Of a stretch of DNA of 64,000 nucleotides, positions 1 through 10,873 are shown one piece after another; the first letter of the stretch is position 1; the number at the start of each line of letters is the position of its first letter. The notes under the pieces were generated by a model. That model did no database searches. It was not told the origin of the DNA and saw nothing but the letters and a program-made list of their open reading frames with translations. The stretch lies in NCBI GenBank assembly GCA_020091685.1, contig CM034603.1, positions 24,794,595-24,858,594 on the forward strand, in the 5' to 3' direction. Made by a program: the position numbers and the translations under genes. This DNA is from Lutjanus erythropterus. Taxonomy: Eukaryota; Chordata; Actinopteri; Lutjaniformes; Lutjanidae.

Positions 1-570
1 CATCCTCAAAAGACTCAGTCGTTCACAAACAAGGATGTGGTGAGGTTCACCACCTTGAGAAAAACTGCGTGGACCAGAACATTTCTCAACATAAAACTGC
101 AAGGAAATAGGGATTTCACCATCTACAATCCATTATAGTATGAAAAGATTCAGAGAAGCCAGAGAAATCTCCGTACGGAGGGAGCAAGGCTGAAAACCAA
201 CATTGAATTCCTGTGACCTTTAGCCCCTCAGGCAGCACCTGCATTCAAAACTGCATTAAAAGCCCATATAATTGTATAAAGGATACTACATACGCTCAGG
301 AACACTTTGGAAAACTGTCAGCTACATCAATAATGCATCTACAAATGCAAGTTAAGACTTCACCATGCAAAGAATAAGCCCTATATTAAAAAAAAATATA
401 TGCAGAGGTGCTACAGACTTCTCTGGGGGCCGAGCTCATCTGAGATGGACTGATGAATCACATTTTAGATTGTTTTCTGGACTTCGTGTCCTCCAGACTT
501 AAGAAGAGAGGGAACATCCAGATTGTTACCAGCGCTAACTTCAGAGGCCAGCATTTGTGATGGATTACAT
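1..570 (+). pseudogene. Decayed Tc1-like transposase fragment
   Basis: Reading across frames gives pieces that follow the order of a fish Tc1-like transposase: an N-terminal helix-turn-helix part (about 1-180), a linker, then the start of the catalytic region (around 420-560, including a stretch resembling the R-R-x-L-L-W-x-R-A-H-L-R-W-T segment). Frameshifts, internal stops and small deletions break it, and no long ORF remains. The match stops near 560-570, before the rest of the DDE catalytic core, so it is 3' truncated; the 5' end lies outside the window. The family call is from memory of the fish element's protein pattern. It is a dead mobile-element relic and not a host gene. Confidence 0.75.
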
Positions 571-2358
571 TCATAATTATCAATTTGCACTACTCAGTGG
601 GAGCATCAGAGAACAGCACAATGGCAGGGATATGAACCCTAACCCTCTGGTTAAAGAATGGCTTCCTATTTACACTGCTGCTCAAGATTACAACATGAAA
701 GTGGACAGTTTCTAAGGCCGGCCATGACCTTTTGTACTGTGATTGTTTGAACTGTATACAAGAGGTCACTGTAGGTAGAATATTTGAGACCTTTTGTTCT
801 TACAGTTTTGACTGATGTGATGTGTGATGGTGTGAGCGGTAATAATTAAAGAAAGAAAAAGGAAACACCCATTTGTTTCCATTTGATGTGTTGGGACAAA
901 TAAATTATTGTGAAACAGTGACCTCTAGGGGGAATTTGGTTCTAAAACATTAAAAGGATTAAAGGGTCAGTTGCTCTAGATGAGAATAAATACACAAACA
1001 AAATAACAGGAATAATCATGCAGTTTGATTGCATTTACAGTTTGTCAAACACAAACAGTAAAAGGTTATTCATACTGTACATCACTGACAGTTGATGATG
1101 ACGCTAGTAATTGTAATCAGCAGACTCCTATGGGATAGATTTTTTTATTTTATTTCAACACATGATGAACATAAAGTAGGCGAGATCGCATTTGGGATAA
1201 GACTCTGACCTCATCATTCCCCACAAGCATACATTAAATTTAGCACAGTGAGAACTGGGGAGTCATAACATTAATGATTATACAGTACTATCATTTATGA
1301 CTCAGACACGTTTAGAGACTTTATTTATCTGCTTGGCAACAACTGCTGTATTGTCTTTCTAAAAAAGATTCAGGCTGAGATGCAAAAATGGTCTGAATAA
1401 CAGCAGCTCATGTAAATTGACTGTGATCTTTAATAATACAGGCACACTAAAATGCAGATAAAATGTATTTAGGCCTATTGTTTGACTAGATGGCAGCGAT
1501 TTCAGTTGCATTGAGGTCTATTCCTCTGTGTTTTTTCAGATCACTCATTTAACCACAGCAAATGAAAATCAGTTGCTGCAACTTCACACGGGTGTTTTTA
1601 TTTATTTTTTTTTAAGTCTATTTATTTGTTTTATTTTTAGAGCACATTTTCACTTACATGTCTTTAACTATTAAAATAAAGACCAATAATGATGCAAGAG
1701 GGTGAAAAGTTTTGGTATCATGAAACTCCATTCCAGCTGACGATAGCCCCCCTACTACCTCCTCTCTGCAGCAGTCATCCACACACTGCAGCCTCACATT
1801 AACCACACCCCTTCTCATGTTGCAGCAAAACACTCGACAGCGTTTTTTCTGTTATTTTCCCAGAATACACCTGGAGAAGTACAGTGACGAACGCACATAC
1901 TGATGGGGAGTTCGACTCTGTTGTAAGAGTTGATTCTTTTTAACATATTCAGTGGGACGCGCATCTGTATTTGTTCATTTATTTTATTGATCCAGTCGGC
2001 TTAGAGGTAACGTAAACAACATGAACAATAATGATTACAGAATAAATTTGTATACATAATGCATTCAGAATTTTGAAAAACTGATAAAAAGGGCTTGATG
2101 TCCTTATGACAAATCACATGTACTGACTGTCATTTTTATAATATTTTTATGTTTATTCAAATATTTGTTTATTTTGTTTGATCTCTCTAGCTCCCTTTTA
2201 ATAGCATTTTATTTGTATGATGTTCTTTTAAATTTGAGGTTTTATATATTTGTTATCTTTGCACCTATATTGCATGGCATTTTATTTTGTGAAGCACCTT
2301 GTAAGTCTGATTTTGAAATGTGCTATAAAAATATTTCTTCTTCTTCTTTGTATTATCA
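571..2358. other. AT-rich upstream DNA, no gene seen
   Basis: No coding exon or recognised repeat was found. A less AT-rich patch at about 1735-2010 contains pyrimidine-rich blocks and a GTAACG donor-like site at about 2006. It could be an unannotated 5' exon or a regulatory patch, but nothing decides this. Confidence 0.4.
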
Positions 2359-2361
2359 TTA

Positions 2362-2428
2362 TTGTTGTTGTTGTTATTATTATTATTATTATTATTATTA
2401 GTAGCAGTAGTAGTAGTAGTAGTAGTAT
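2362..2428. repeat. Compound trinucleotide microsatellite (GTT)n(ATT)n(AGT)n
   Basis: About 67 bases of successive TTG, TTA and GTA trinucleotide runs. They create spurious ORFs on both strands. Confidence 0.9.
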
Positions 2429-2929
2429 GTTATGAAAAGCCGAAAGAATAAGTGAATAAAACCAGATTAGTTTTAAATAAATAAATATCAATGAAAATAT
2501 AGGCAATGAAGATAGTAAATGAAGCATACAAATGTAACTATATTAAAATAATAAAAGCACATAAATAAAATACAAATAATAAAAAGAATAAAAGTAAACT
2601 TAATAATAATATCATCATTAATCAATTTTCTTCATGACAGCTGCATTCAAATGAAAAATATATATAAATTAGACACAAATTAGACCCTTTGTAGCCTACT
2701 GAATTTATCTAAGTAAAACAAAAACAAAAAACATCCATATGCGCTTAAATTTAGAATAAAATGTACAACACTTAGCCACCTTTAGAAAAATGAAAAAGGT
2801 TATAAATGGACCTAAATTGCATAACAACTGTGTTGCGTTAGCTTTCAGTTGTATCGCAGAAGAACCGATCGTCCACGAACCGCCCATCAGCAGATGACAA
2901 CAACAAAACAGACAGAGCTACTGAGAGGG

Positions 2930-3239
2930 TGTTAGCGTAGTTAGCTACCAGAGATAAACAACTGGTGGTTTTGTCCGTGTGTCACACCATCTTGGCTGGA
3001 GTTTGCCAAATTAGACATTTCTTTTACATCAATATGGTTAATCTGTGCAACTAACCATGCTTGTCACTTATCCTAGTCTAGTTTAGTCCAGCTAACGTTA
3101 GCTAAGTGGCTTGCTAAGCTAGCTCTATGTATGCCAAGCTAAAACAGGTTAGCTAGCTAGCTTAGTTGCTAGCTTGTTAGCTAGCCAACTCGCTTAGGCG
3201 AGGTGGAGACCAAGAACAGGGAGATGCGAGCAAAGTGAG
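2930..3239 (+). promoter_or_regulatory. rb1cc1: Probable rb1cc1 promoter and non-coding exon 1
   Basis: The rb1cc1 start codon lies in an exon whose acceptor is at 6363, so at least one upstream non-coding exon must exist. The best donor is AAAGTGAG|GTAAGG, with exon 1 ending at about 3239. Upstream, CCATCTTGGC at 2988-2997 fits the YY1 core CCATNTT, a motif often found just downstream of start sites in TATA-less housekeeping promoters. No TATA box is apparent. The start site itself cannot be read from sequence, so the 5' limit is a guess. Confidence 0.45.
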
Positions 3240-3475
3240 GTAAGGGAACCAAATCATTTATGAAATTAATTCAGTGTGGTGTGTCGTCCTTATACCAATG
3301 TACGTCTAAGTAGGTGATGTTGGCTGTTTTGTCTAATCTTGTTACATTTGTCAAATTCATCGACGTTAGAAATAGCTATCCAGCGCTAGCCTGACAGCTG
3401 TTAGCTAATAGCCAGTTAGCGCAGTCAGCGGGTTATTATTGACCAGCTAGCTCGCTAGCAGCTGCCGGTGGCCCC
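3080..3475. repeat. GCTAGC/GTTAGC-rich segment around exon 1
   Basis: Very dense, irregular repeats of GCTAGC, GTTAGC and GCTAACG on both sides of the presumed exon 1 donor. The pattern is degenerate and short-period, not a clean tandem array. From memory, this sequence style recurs near 5' ends of percomorph fish genes. Confidence 0.6.
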
Positions 3476-4799
3476 TTCTTTGGCACTGTACCCATAACTA
3501 ACTGGAGGCCTCGAGGTTAATATGAACGGTTAAATGTCAGTGTTATCTGTACTAAAAACAGTAGACAAAAACATTTGCGCTCTGTTAACTCTGAATGATA
3601 GGGAGGCCCGCAGATGTGCAAACCGTTATTAACGGCAATTAGCTAACCAACAGTCGCATAGTCTGTGATAGCAACTTAGCTGGTAAAGTGTTACTAGTTT
3701 AAAACATCTATAAGTTAGGTAGGACTAACTGTATTTTATATTATTTTTAACTTAACATTTCATCAGTGCAGCCCTGTGGCTCGTCTCTCTCCAGATAAGT
3801 GTCAACAAATGTCAGCTGTCTACTTCTTCAGGCAGTTTTCAAAGTTTGGCTTTGTCTTACATCAGACCAGCATATTAGATGACTTCTTACATATTAAACA
3901 CTTGACAGTAGCTAGTAACCAGCCACATGGTGACTCAGCTACAAAGCTAGTCATTCAGTAGACAAAGAAATTGCAGTGGCCTTATAAGTTTGTGTGGAGG
4001 ATGAGAGGGATGACATGTTATGCAAATTATCAAATGAAATAGCTCATGAAAGCAATTTCCTTACACATAATTATAGTCTACGTAAACAGAAACCTATGAA
4101 GTTGTATAATGAAATGTGTTGGCACTATAATAGGGAGAAATGCCTATTTTGACACTTGATATGGAAGTGCCTAAAACTGCTTGCATTTTGGAAGAAAGTT
4201 GCTTTTATTTGTTTTACATTTATTAAAAAAAACATCCTCTCGGAACCTAATTTCCTAAATCCTAATTCTGAAGTATATGAATGATACAAGATAGCCACAG
4301 TGTAAAAATAATGAAGTGTCTGTTGGATTAATAAATTCTAAACGATTAGCCACAAGACTAGTAACAGTATACATGAGAAATCTTGGCTGCAAACCTTTGA
4401 AACATCATTATGTTTAGAAGAGATGTCTAAATCTTTATATATCCTGAAGCAGGTTACTGTACACCTCACCAATCTTTAACTTGTACACATGTATTAGATA
4501 TGAATGTGTATATATACATATGTTAGTAGTATACTTATATTGATTGTGTATGTGTAACATATTTGTATGTTTGTGTATGGGCAAATGTATACATGTAAAC
4601 ATGTATGTGTGGATATGAGTATGAATGATAAATGTATTTTGTGTATGTATAACCATGAACCACTATTTTATGAGAGATACTATGTGTTGGTAACTTGAGC
4701 TGAGCTTTTGTTTCAGGACAATAATATATGCTGTGAACTTCTACTATCTTATCATTCCTTTTTTTCCTTTATGTGACTAATATATGTAAAGCTTTGAGC
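3476..4799. other. rb1cc1 intron 1, unique AT-rich part
   Basis: No exon seen. A TG/TA-rich simple-sequence stretch lies at about 4490-4660 and explains the minus-strand ORF there. Confidence 0.5.
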
Positions 4800-6153
4800 T
4801 GGGGCTGCGTGATATAAAAAAACAAAATTAGATTGCTATAATTTTGACAAGTATTGTGATTGTGGTCTTATTCACAATTAGTGGCAATGATCATTTTTGC
4901 ATCACAATTTTCATTTTCACTGAAGAAAATGATTAAAATCGTCAATCAAACATTTTTCTTATATTTGGATAACAAGGGTGTGTTCGAAACCGCATACTAA
5001 CTACTACATACTTCCATACCCATACTATCCATACTCCATACTGCATACCCAATCCATCAGACAGTATGCAAAGCGTTTACACTACAGCATACTGTATGAT
5101 AACCCACAATGCATTGCGCTCCTACCCGAGCCGAAATCGACAGGCTGAAGCTGATTTCACTTTAGCTCTAAACTCCTTAAATATATCACTTTATCGAGAT
5201 TTTTTTTAAAATCAGGCGAGAAAGTGGCCGTTTAGATCCCGAGTGTGCCGTTTATTTGTCCAAATACCCACCGTTTACAATTTTGTTCGGACGAATTCGG
5301 CGAAATTTAAACTAGCCACAGTGAGCAACACACTTCCGGTTATATTCACAAAATAAAACACCCCTTTCCCTTTCTCATACCAAAAGACCATGGTGATAAA
5401 TAGTGCTTTAACTTTGAAAACAAGAAGCGAACCAACCCGCAACATATCCTGCTTGACACCGCCGTTTGGACTGATCTCTTCCCGTTAACGGAATTTGAGC
5501 AGTCATGATACCTTACCGGCGGAGAGTCTTGTCGGCTATGAGACGAAGATCGGCCCGCCGTCTTCGGTACATCATGGTCGCTATCGACTTGGGCTTGTTG
5601 TCAGATGTAAATTGTATTTATTTTTTAAACTTTCTTAATAAATGTAAATCCAATGAGAAATCGCTAACATAACATACCTCCAAGCATAAAAATTGGAGGG
5701 AAAATTATATCTAACCTTACTCAGCTTGGTAATTTTACATAATTATATATATAATAATGATATAATTCATCCAACGTTTTTTTTTTTCCTGTCCTGTTCG
5801 CGGTGACGTCACGTCGCGTTGCATCCTGGGTAATTTGAGTGTGAGTAGTAAGCTGGTGTTGGATACTCAACATTTCTGGCGAATGCAGTATGCATCCGGG
5901 AACTTCTCGCATACCCAAAAATCGCATACTGCCAGTGTAGACACACTGCATACTCAAAGAGTTAGTATGAGTAGTAGGTAAGTATGCGGTTTCGAACACA
6001 CCCCAAGATTTGTAGGCCAGGACATCTCTGCAGCATTACAGTATAACTCATTATAATGCTGCTTTGTCAAACATTTTTCTTTAATCAAAAAAGTGCAACT
6101 TATGTTATTTGGATGTTGTACTTGGTCATAGTAAGATTAATTGTGCAGCCCTA
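4800..6153. mobile_element. Outer MITE-like element in intron 1, split by another element
   Basis: The left end reads GGGGCTGCGTGATAT (about 4801) and the right end reads ATTAATTGTGCAGCCCTA (about 6136-6153); these are imperfect inverted copies. About 175 bp lie on the left and 150 bp on the right, separated by the inner element at 4976-6003. The ends match a common fish non-autonomous element type beginning GGGCTGCACRAT. No transposase reading frame is present, and the superfamily is not determined. Confidence 0.6.
4976..6003. mobile_element. 1028-bp non-autonomous DNA transposon with near-perfect terminal inverted repeats
   Basis: It starts GGGTGTGTTCGAAACCGCAT and ends in the exact inverse copy of that terminus. 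Further imperfect inverted sequence (CATACT-rich subterminal repeats) extends about 100 bp inward on both sides. The flanks read CAA on the left (4973-4975) and CAA on the right (6004-6006), a possible 3-bp target duplication. The interior has no transposase ORF. It contains a perfect CRE palindrome TGACGTCA at 5804-5811. It is inserted inside the outer element at 4800-6153. Confidence 0.85.
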
Positions 6154-6363
6154 CTTTGTGCTTTATAAAACAACTTTTCCCTGAGCATTAAAAAAGTAAT
6201 AATATTTCTACTGTGTTGTTCTAAGAAAACACATTGCATAGGTTTTAATCAAGCAGCATTCACTAGAAATTATTCAGTGATCATAAGGAAAATATAAAAA
6301 ATATAAAAAATTGACATTATCAGCTATCTCATGTTCATGTTTATGTTTTTTTTTTTTTCGCAG

Positions 6364-6496
6364 GGTGGCCTTGAATGACTAAATGTGCAAGATAGGCAAG
6401 CGCCAAGAAGTCTGGGAGATTCAACATGAAGTTGTATGTGTTCCAGGTCAACAATGGCAGCACATTGACATTTGACACTGATCTTGCTGTCCAAAC
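6364..6496 (+). CDS. rb1cc1: rb1cc1 exon 2 (5' UTR 6364-6425, coding from 6426)
   Basis: The acceptor is TTTTTTCGCAG at 6363. ATG at 6426 follows 62 nt of leader that contains the short in-frame-independent codons ATG-ACT-AAA and ATG-TGC upstream. Codes for residues 1-24, the first strands of the ubiquitin-like fold. Donor AAAC|GTAAGA, phase 2. Confidence 0.93.
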
Positions 6497-9400
6497 GTAA
6501 GAAACTGGGATTTTACCATTTGTAATCAGAAATAGCGGTCAGTAAATCTTGGCTATTATGACCTAAATATTTTTATCTTTTGTCTCAGTGTGCTGGAGCT
6601 TAAACATGCCATCCAAGCTAAATACAAGATCGCAACTCAACATCAAGTCCTTGTTGTCAATGGAGGGGAATGTATGGCTGCAGAGAGGCGTGTCTGCAGC
6701 TACAGTGCTGGCACTGTATGTTTATACAACTTGTTCATGCCCTTTATATTTGGCTTTAAGGTATACAGGTTGCATATGTGATGTTTTACTTACTGATGTC
6801 TTCCTGTTGATCTGTAGGAAACCAACCCCATATTCCTGTTCAACAAAGAGATGATCTTGTGTGACCGGGATCCAACGATCCCCAAAACCACCTTCTCGAT
6901 TGAGAGTGAGATTCAGGTCAAGGTGGAGGAGTCTTTACTGATGCCAGCTGTCTTTCACACTGTTGCCTCGCGAACACAACTTGCTCTGGTAATTATCTAT
7001 TTATTCTTAAAAATCACCTTTGAAATTGTTTTTGATTTGACTAACCTGAGATTAACACATTTTTTAAAATGGCCTATATATCTTTAGGTATGATATAAAA
7101 CAGTTGTTACTTGTCTATTAACTATGTAATGCTCCTAACTTCTCTTGACCATATTTATTTGTTTTTTTATTTTTCTCCAGGAAATGTTTGAAGTTGCCAA
7201 CAAACTTAGCTCTTTCTGTGAACGTTTGGTTCATGATGAACACCTTCAACACCAAGGCTGGGCTGCTATTATGGCTAATCTGGATGACTGCACTCTGTCT
7301 TATCAGAAGCTGCTCATGAAATTTGAAACTGCATACACAAACTATCAAAGTGACTTGGAAGAAATTAAGGTGAAACTGACAAAGTAAGTGCTGACACACA
7401 AGACATGATATTTTGTACTTTGCTAGTCTTGTTTGAACTTGAAATTCAAATGACTGTATACTTGTTAGTAATTGGAGAAATTTGTAATATATTTACTGTA
7501 TTAAATCATAAAATGACCATGATATGCCATCAGAGATGAAGGAAACATACTAAGTTTAAATACTTGCTTTTCTGGCAACAGCGCTACAGCCTCAGTCTTC
7601 CTTTGAAATTCCTATTACAGCCCATAACTTGTTTTTTTGTTTGCCCGTTTCATGTTAATTAGAGTTCAAATTAATTCTGAATATTTGCTGAATGAGTAAG
7701 TGTCTGTTTATGAAACATAAAAAATCTGTATTCTTGTAGAATGTGCAGATGTTTATAACAGTTAAATTGAACAATTGGTCAGTGGAATTTGGCAGGCAGT
7801 GAGACAGGCAATCACTGAACTCCAACTCCTGAGTGTGTGTTTTCAGAGCAGTGTGCTTTTGTTTTCAAGATAATGGGCTTAACTTTGCATTGACAGACAA
7901 CTTGTGCTTAAAAACAGCTGATCAACTTAGAGTGAAGGACTTGACATTGCTTGTTTTTGTCAGTTTACCATGCTGCACTCATTTTGCGCTCATGCAGTGT
8001 TCCAGCAGCCTGCCTGGGCTTCCTCCAGTCTGGGGAGTAAGGGTGGGGGGCGGCGATGGAACAACTCGGTTCAAACATAGAGCATATGTTAAATATGATT
8101 TCAGCCTATTTAATATACCGTCTATGGCTCCAACGTGGTGTTTGGACTGCAGTACTCATTTCTGGACATGTCATTGTCACATATTACTCCTTTAACATCT
8201 GTACTTTGCCTTTTCTATTATAGTAAAAACTAAAAATTATTTAATCGCAATCGTTGCTCAGTATAAATATACTAAAATACCAGTAAGTAAATGCGAGTAT
8301 CTGTTTATTTCTGCTAAAAGGAAATGAGATTGATGTCTGAATGCACATTCTGTTGTAATTGCAGGTTAGGGACAGCAGTTTCTGTAATGGCCAGGATACC
8401 TCTTCTGGAGTGTTTGACAAGGCACAGTTACAGAGAGAGCATAGAGAAGTCCAGCTCAACCCCGGAGAAGGATTCAGATGAGACGGAAGAAGAAAAATCC
8501 ACAGACTCTGTGCTCTGCTCTGCTAAGAGGCCCTCCAAATTATCGGCATCATTCTCTGCTTCGGCGACAGCCACGTGTGAGACAACTGGAGACCAGGAAA
8601 CAAACGAAATGACTGACAGTGGTGGGCTGAGAGCTGCGCTTATGGATGAAGACACTCCAGAGTATGTCAACCCGTCCAGCTTCAACGTGACTCTATTAGA
8701 CTGGATCAATGTGCAAGACAGACCCAATGACGTGGAGTCAGTCGTGAGGAAATGCTTTGACTCCATCAACAGGGTGAGTCACACATGTATGAATAGACAT
8801 ATGTTGTGAACGTGTAGCCATGTATTGTGGTGGTGGAAAAAACCTTGACTGGAATGTTTCTTTCAGCTTGACCCTCGGATCATCCAGCCCTTCCTGGCAG
8901 ATTGTCGTGATACAATTGCCAAGTTAGATAATCAAAACATGAAAGCCATCAAGGGGTTGGAGGACAGGTTGTATGCGCTTGACCAAATGATTGCAAGCTG
9001 TAAGAAGCTGGTGAATGAACAGAAAGAACTTGCCCAGGTATGTAAAATAAGAGATAAACAGTCATTTATTTTCTCTCTCATCTATTATTTTATGAATTGT
9101 GCTTACATGTTGTCTCCTGCAGGGATTTTTGGCCAATCAGAAGCGGGCTGAAAACCTGAAGGATACATCTGTTCTGCCTGACTTGTGTCTGAGTCACACC
9201 AACCAGCTGATGATCATGCTGAATAACCACAGGAAGCTGCTGGACATCAAAAAGAAGTGCACCACTGCCAAACAAGAACTTGCAAACAACCTTCAAGTCC
9301 GACTCAAGTAAAACTGAAAATCACATTTTCCCAAACATTTATCGCCTGCTTTACTTCAGGGTTTTTTTCTTGATGTTTTTGGCATGTGCAGCTGTACACA

Positions 9401-10824
9401 GTTTGGGCGTGCATCATGCAGTGCTTTGCACTGGAAAAAAAAAACAACGTAATTATACTTTTTGCTTAACAACTTGAGGGCAAACAAAGACACTGGAGAG
9501 AAAAGGACAGAAGGGTACAAAGCCTGACATTGAAATAGAATCAGTATTTTCCATAAAACTATCGATTAAAGAAAAAGCACTAAAAAGAGGTATGACCTAT
9601 TAGTCCAATGTAGTAATACAGTTTGTCATTGATTTAGAATCGATGGGTCACATGACATGGAAGCTATTGAAAAAAAAATGCTATTATTGTCTAATCAAAT
9701 ATTTAGTAAAATAAATTGATTACACATTATCAGTCAAAATAGGCATTCTACATGAGACAAACTTAGTATAATTTTTTATCATCATTTCTACTAATATGGA
9801 CAAGTCAGCAAAAAGGTATTGAAAACAGGATTCAGGTATAGTGTTTATCACTGTGTGGTCTCTGTCACACACTTATTGATGACAATGACACACTCGCACT
9901 GAGTAGGAAACATAATGTGCACACACTTGGTATAAACACCTCAAAGCAGTTGCTAATAAAAGGCCCAGTAGTTTTGGTGGTGTTAAAAAAAAAATTTGGC
10001 CAAATATGTTTGAGTTACATTTGTAGGGAGAACCCTGTGCTTGATTCTGAACTCGCTACTTTCTGTACTTAGCACTTTTGGCTTGTTCTATTGAATCTAT
10101 CCTTACCGGGTTTAAAAGTGTTAAAGTCAAGAGAATCATGTTTGCAACTTTTAATAGTGCTGATGATTTTGCTTTAGATGGTGCTGCTACGTGATGCTTC
10201 ATGCAGACCAGGATGGTGAGAAGCTTCAGGCTCTGCTCCGACTTCTGACAGAGCTAATGGAGAGAGTGAGGGTGGTGGAGGCCCTCAGCACCGTGCCCCA
10301 GATGTACTGCTTGGCAGTGGTGGAAGTTGTCAGAAGAAAAATGTTTATGCGCCACTACAGAGAGGTCAGTGCTTAATCCCATTATTGGACACTAATCGCA
10401 CATTCAGATATGCTGATACAAAGAGGTGAGCCCTTTTGCCTCAATGAATCTGTAGCTTTCAGGCGTGTTTAGCACTGAGTACATAATTTACATGTTCAGC
10501 TCTAATTGGGCAGTTGTTCTCTGAGTTTACCACAGGCCCATTATGTTGTTTACTGGTGCTTGACAATTAAGTTCGTTTTGAGCTTTTTTTTTTTTTTTAG
10601 TCTTTTGTTCATTTTTATGTTTTGGAGGAAACACTTGGCATTGTAGTCTGTATCATAGCTAGAAATGGAACTGGTCCTAATGTCCTTTCATGTGGGAAAT
10701 CCTATATAACAGACTCGTAAAGGACTAGTACTGCACTACTGTGTGGTTTAGGATCTGCGCTTTTGGTGGCTGCTCCCATTGCATTAGCATAAGGCTAAAA
10801 CTTTATCAGCCCTGTCGATCTTGC

Positions 10825-10873
<49 letters not shown>

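Noticed and set aside
2165-2527. ORFs on both strands around the trinucleotide repeat
   Set aside because: They are translations of the microsatellite and flanking AT-rich DNA.
4435-4656. 73-codon minus-strand His/Thr-rich ORF
   Set aside because: Lies on a TG/TA simple-sequence stretch within rb1cc1 intron 1.
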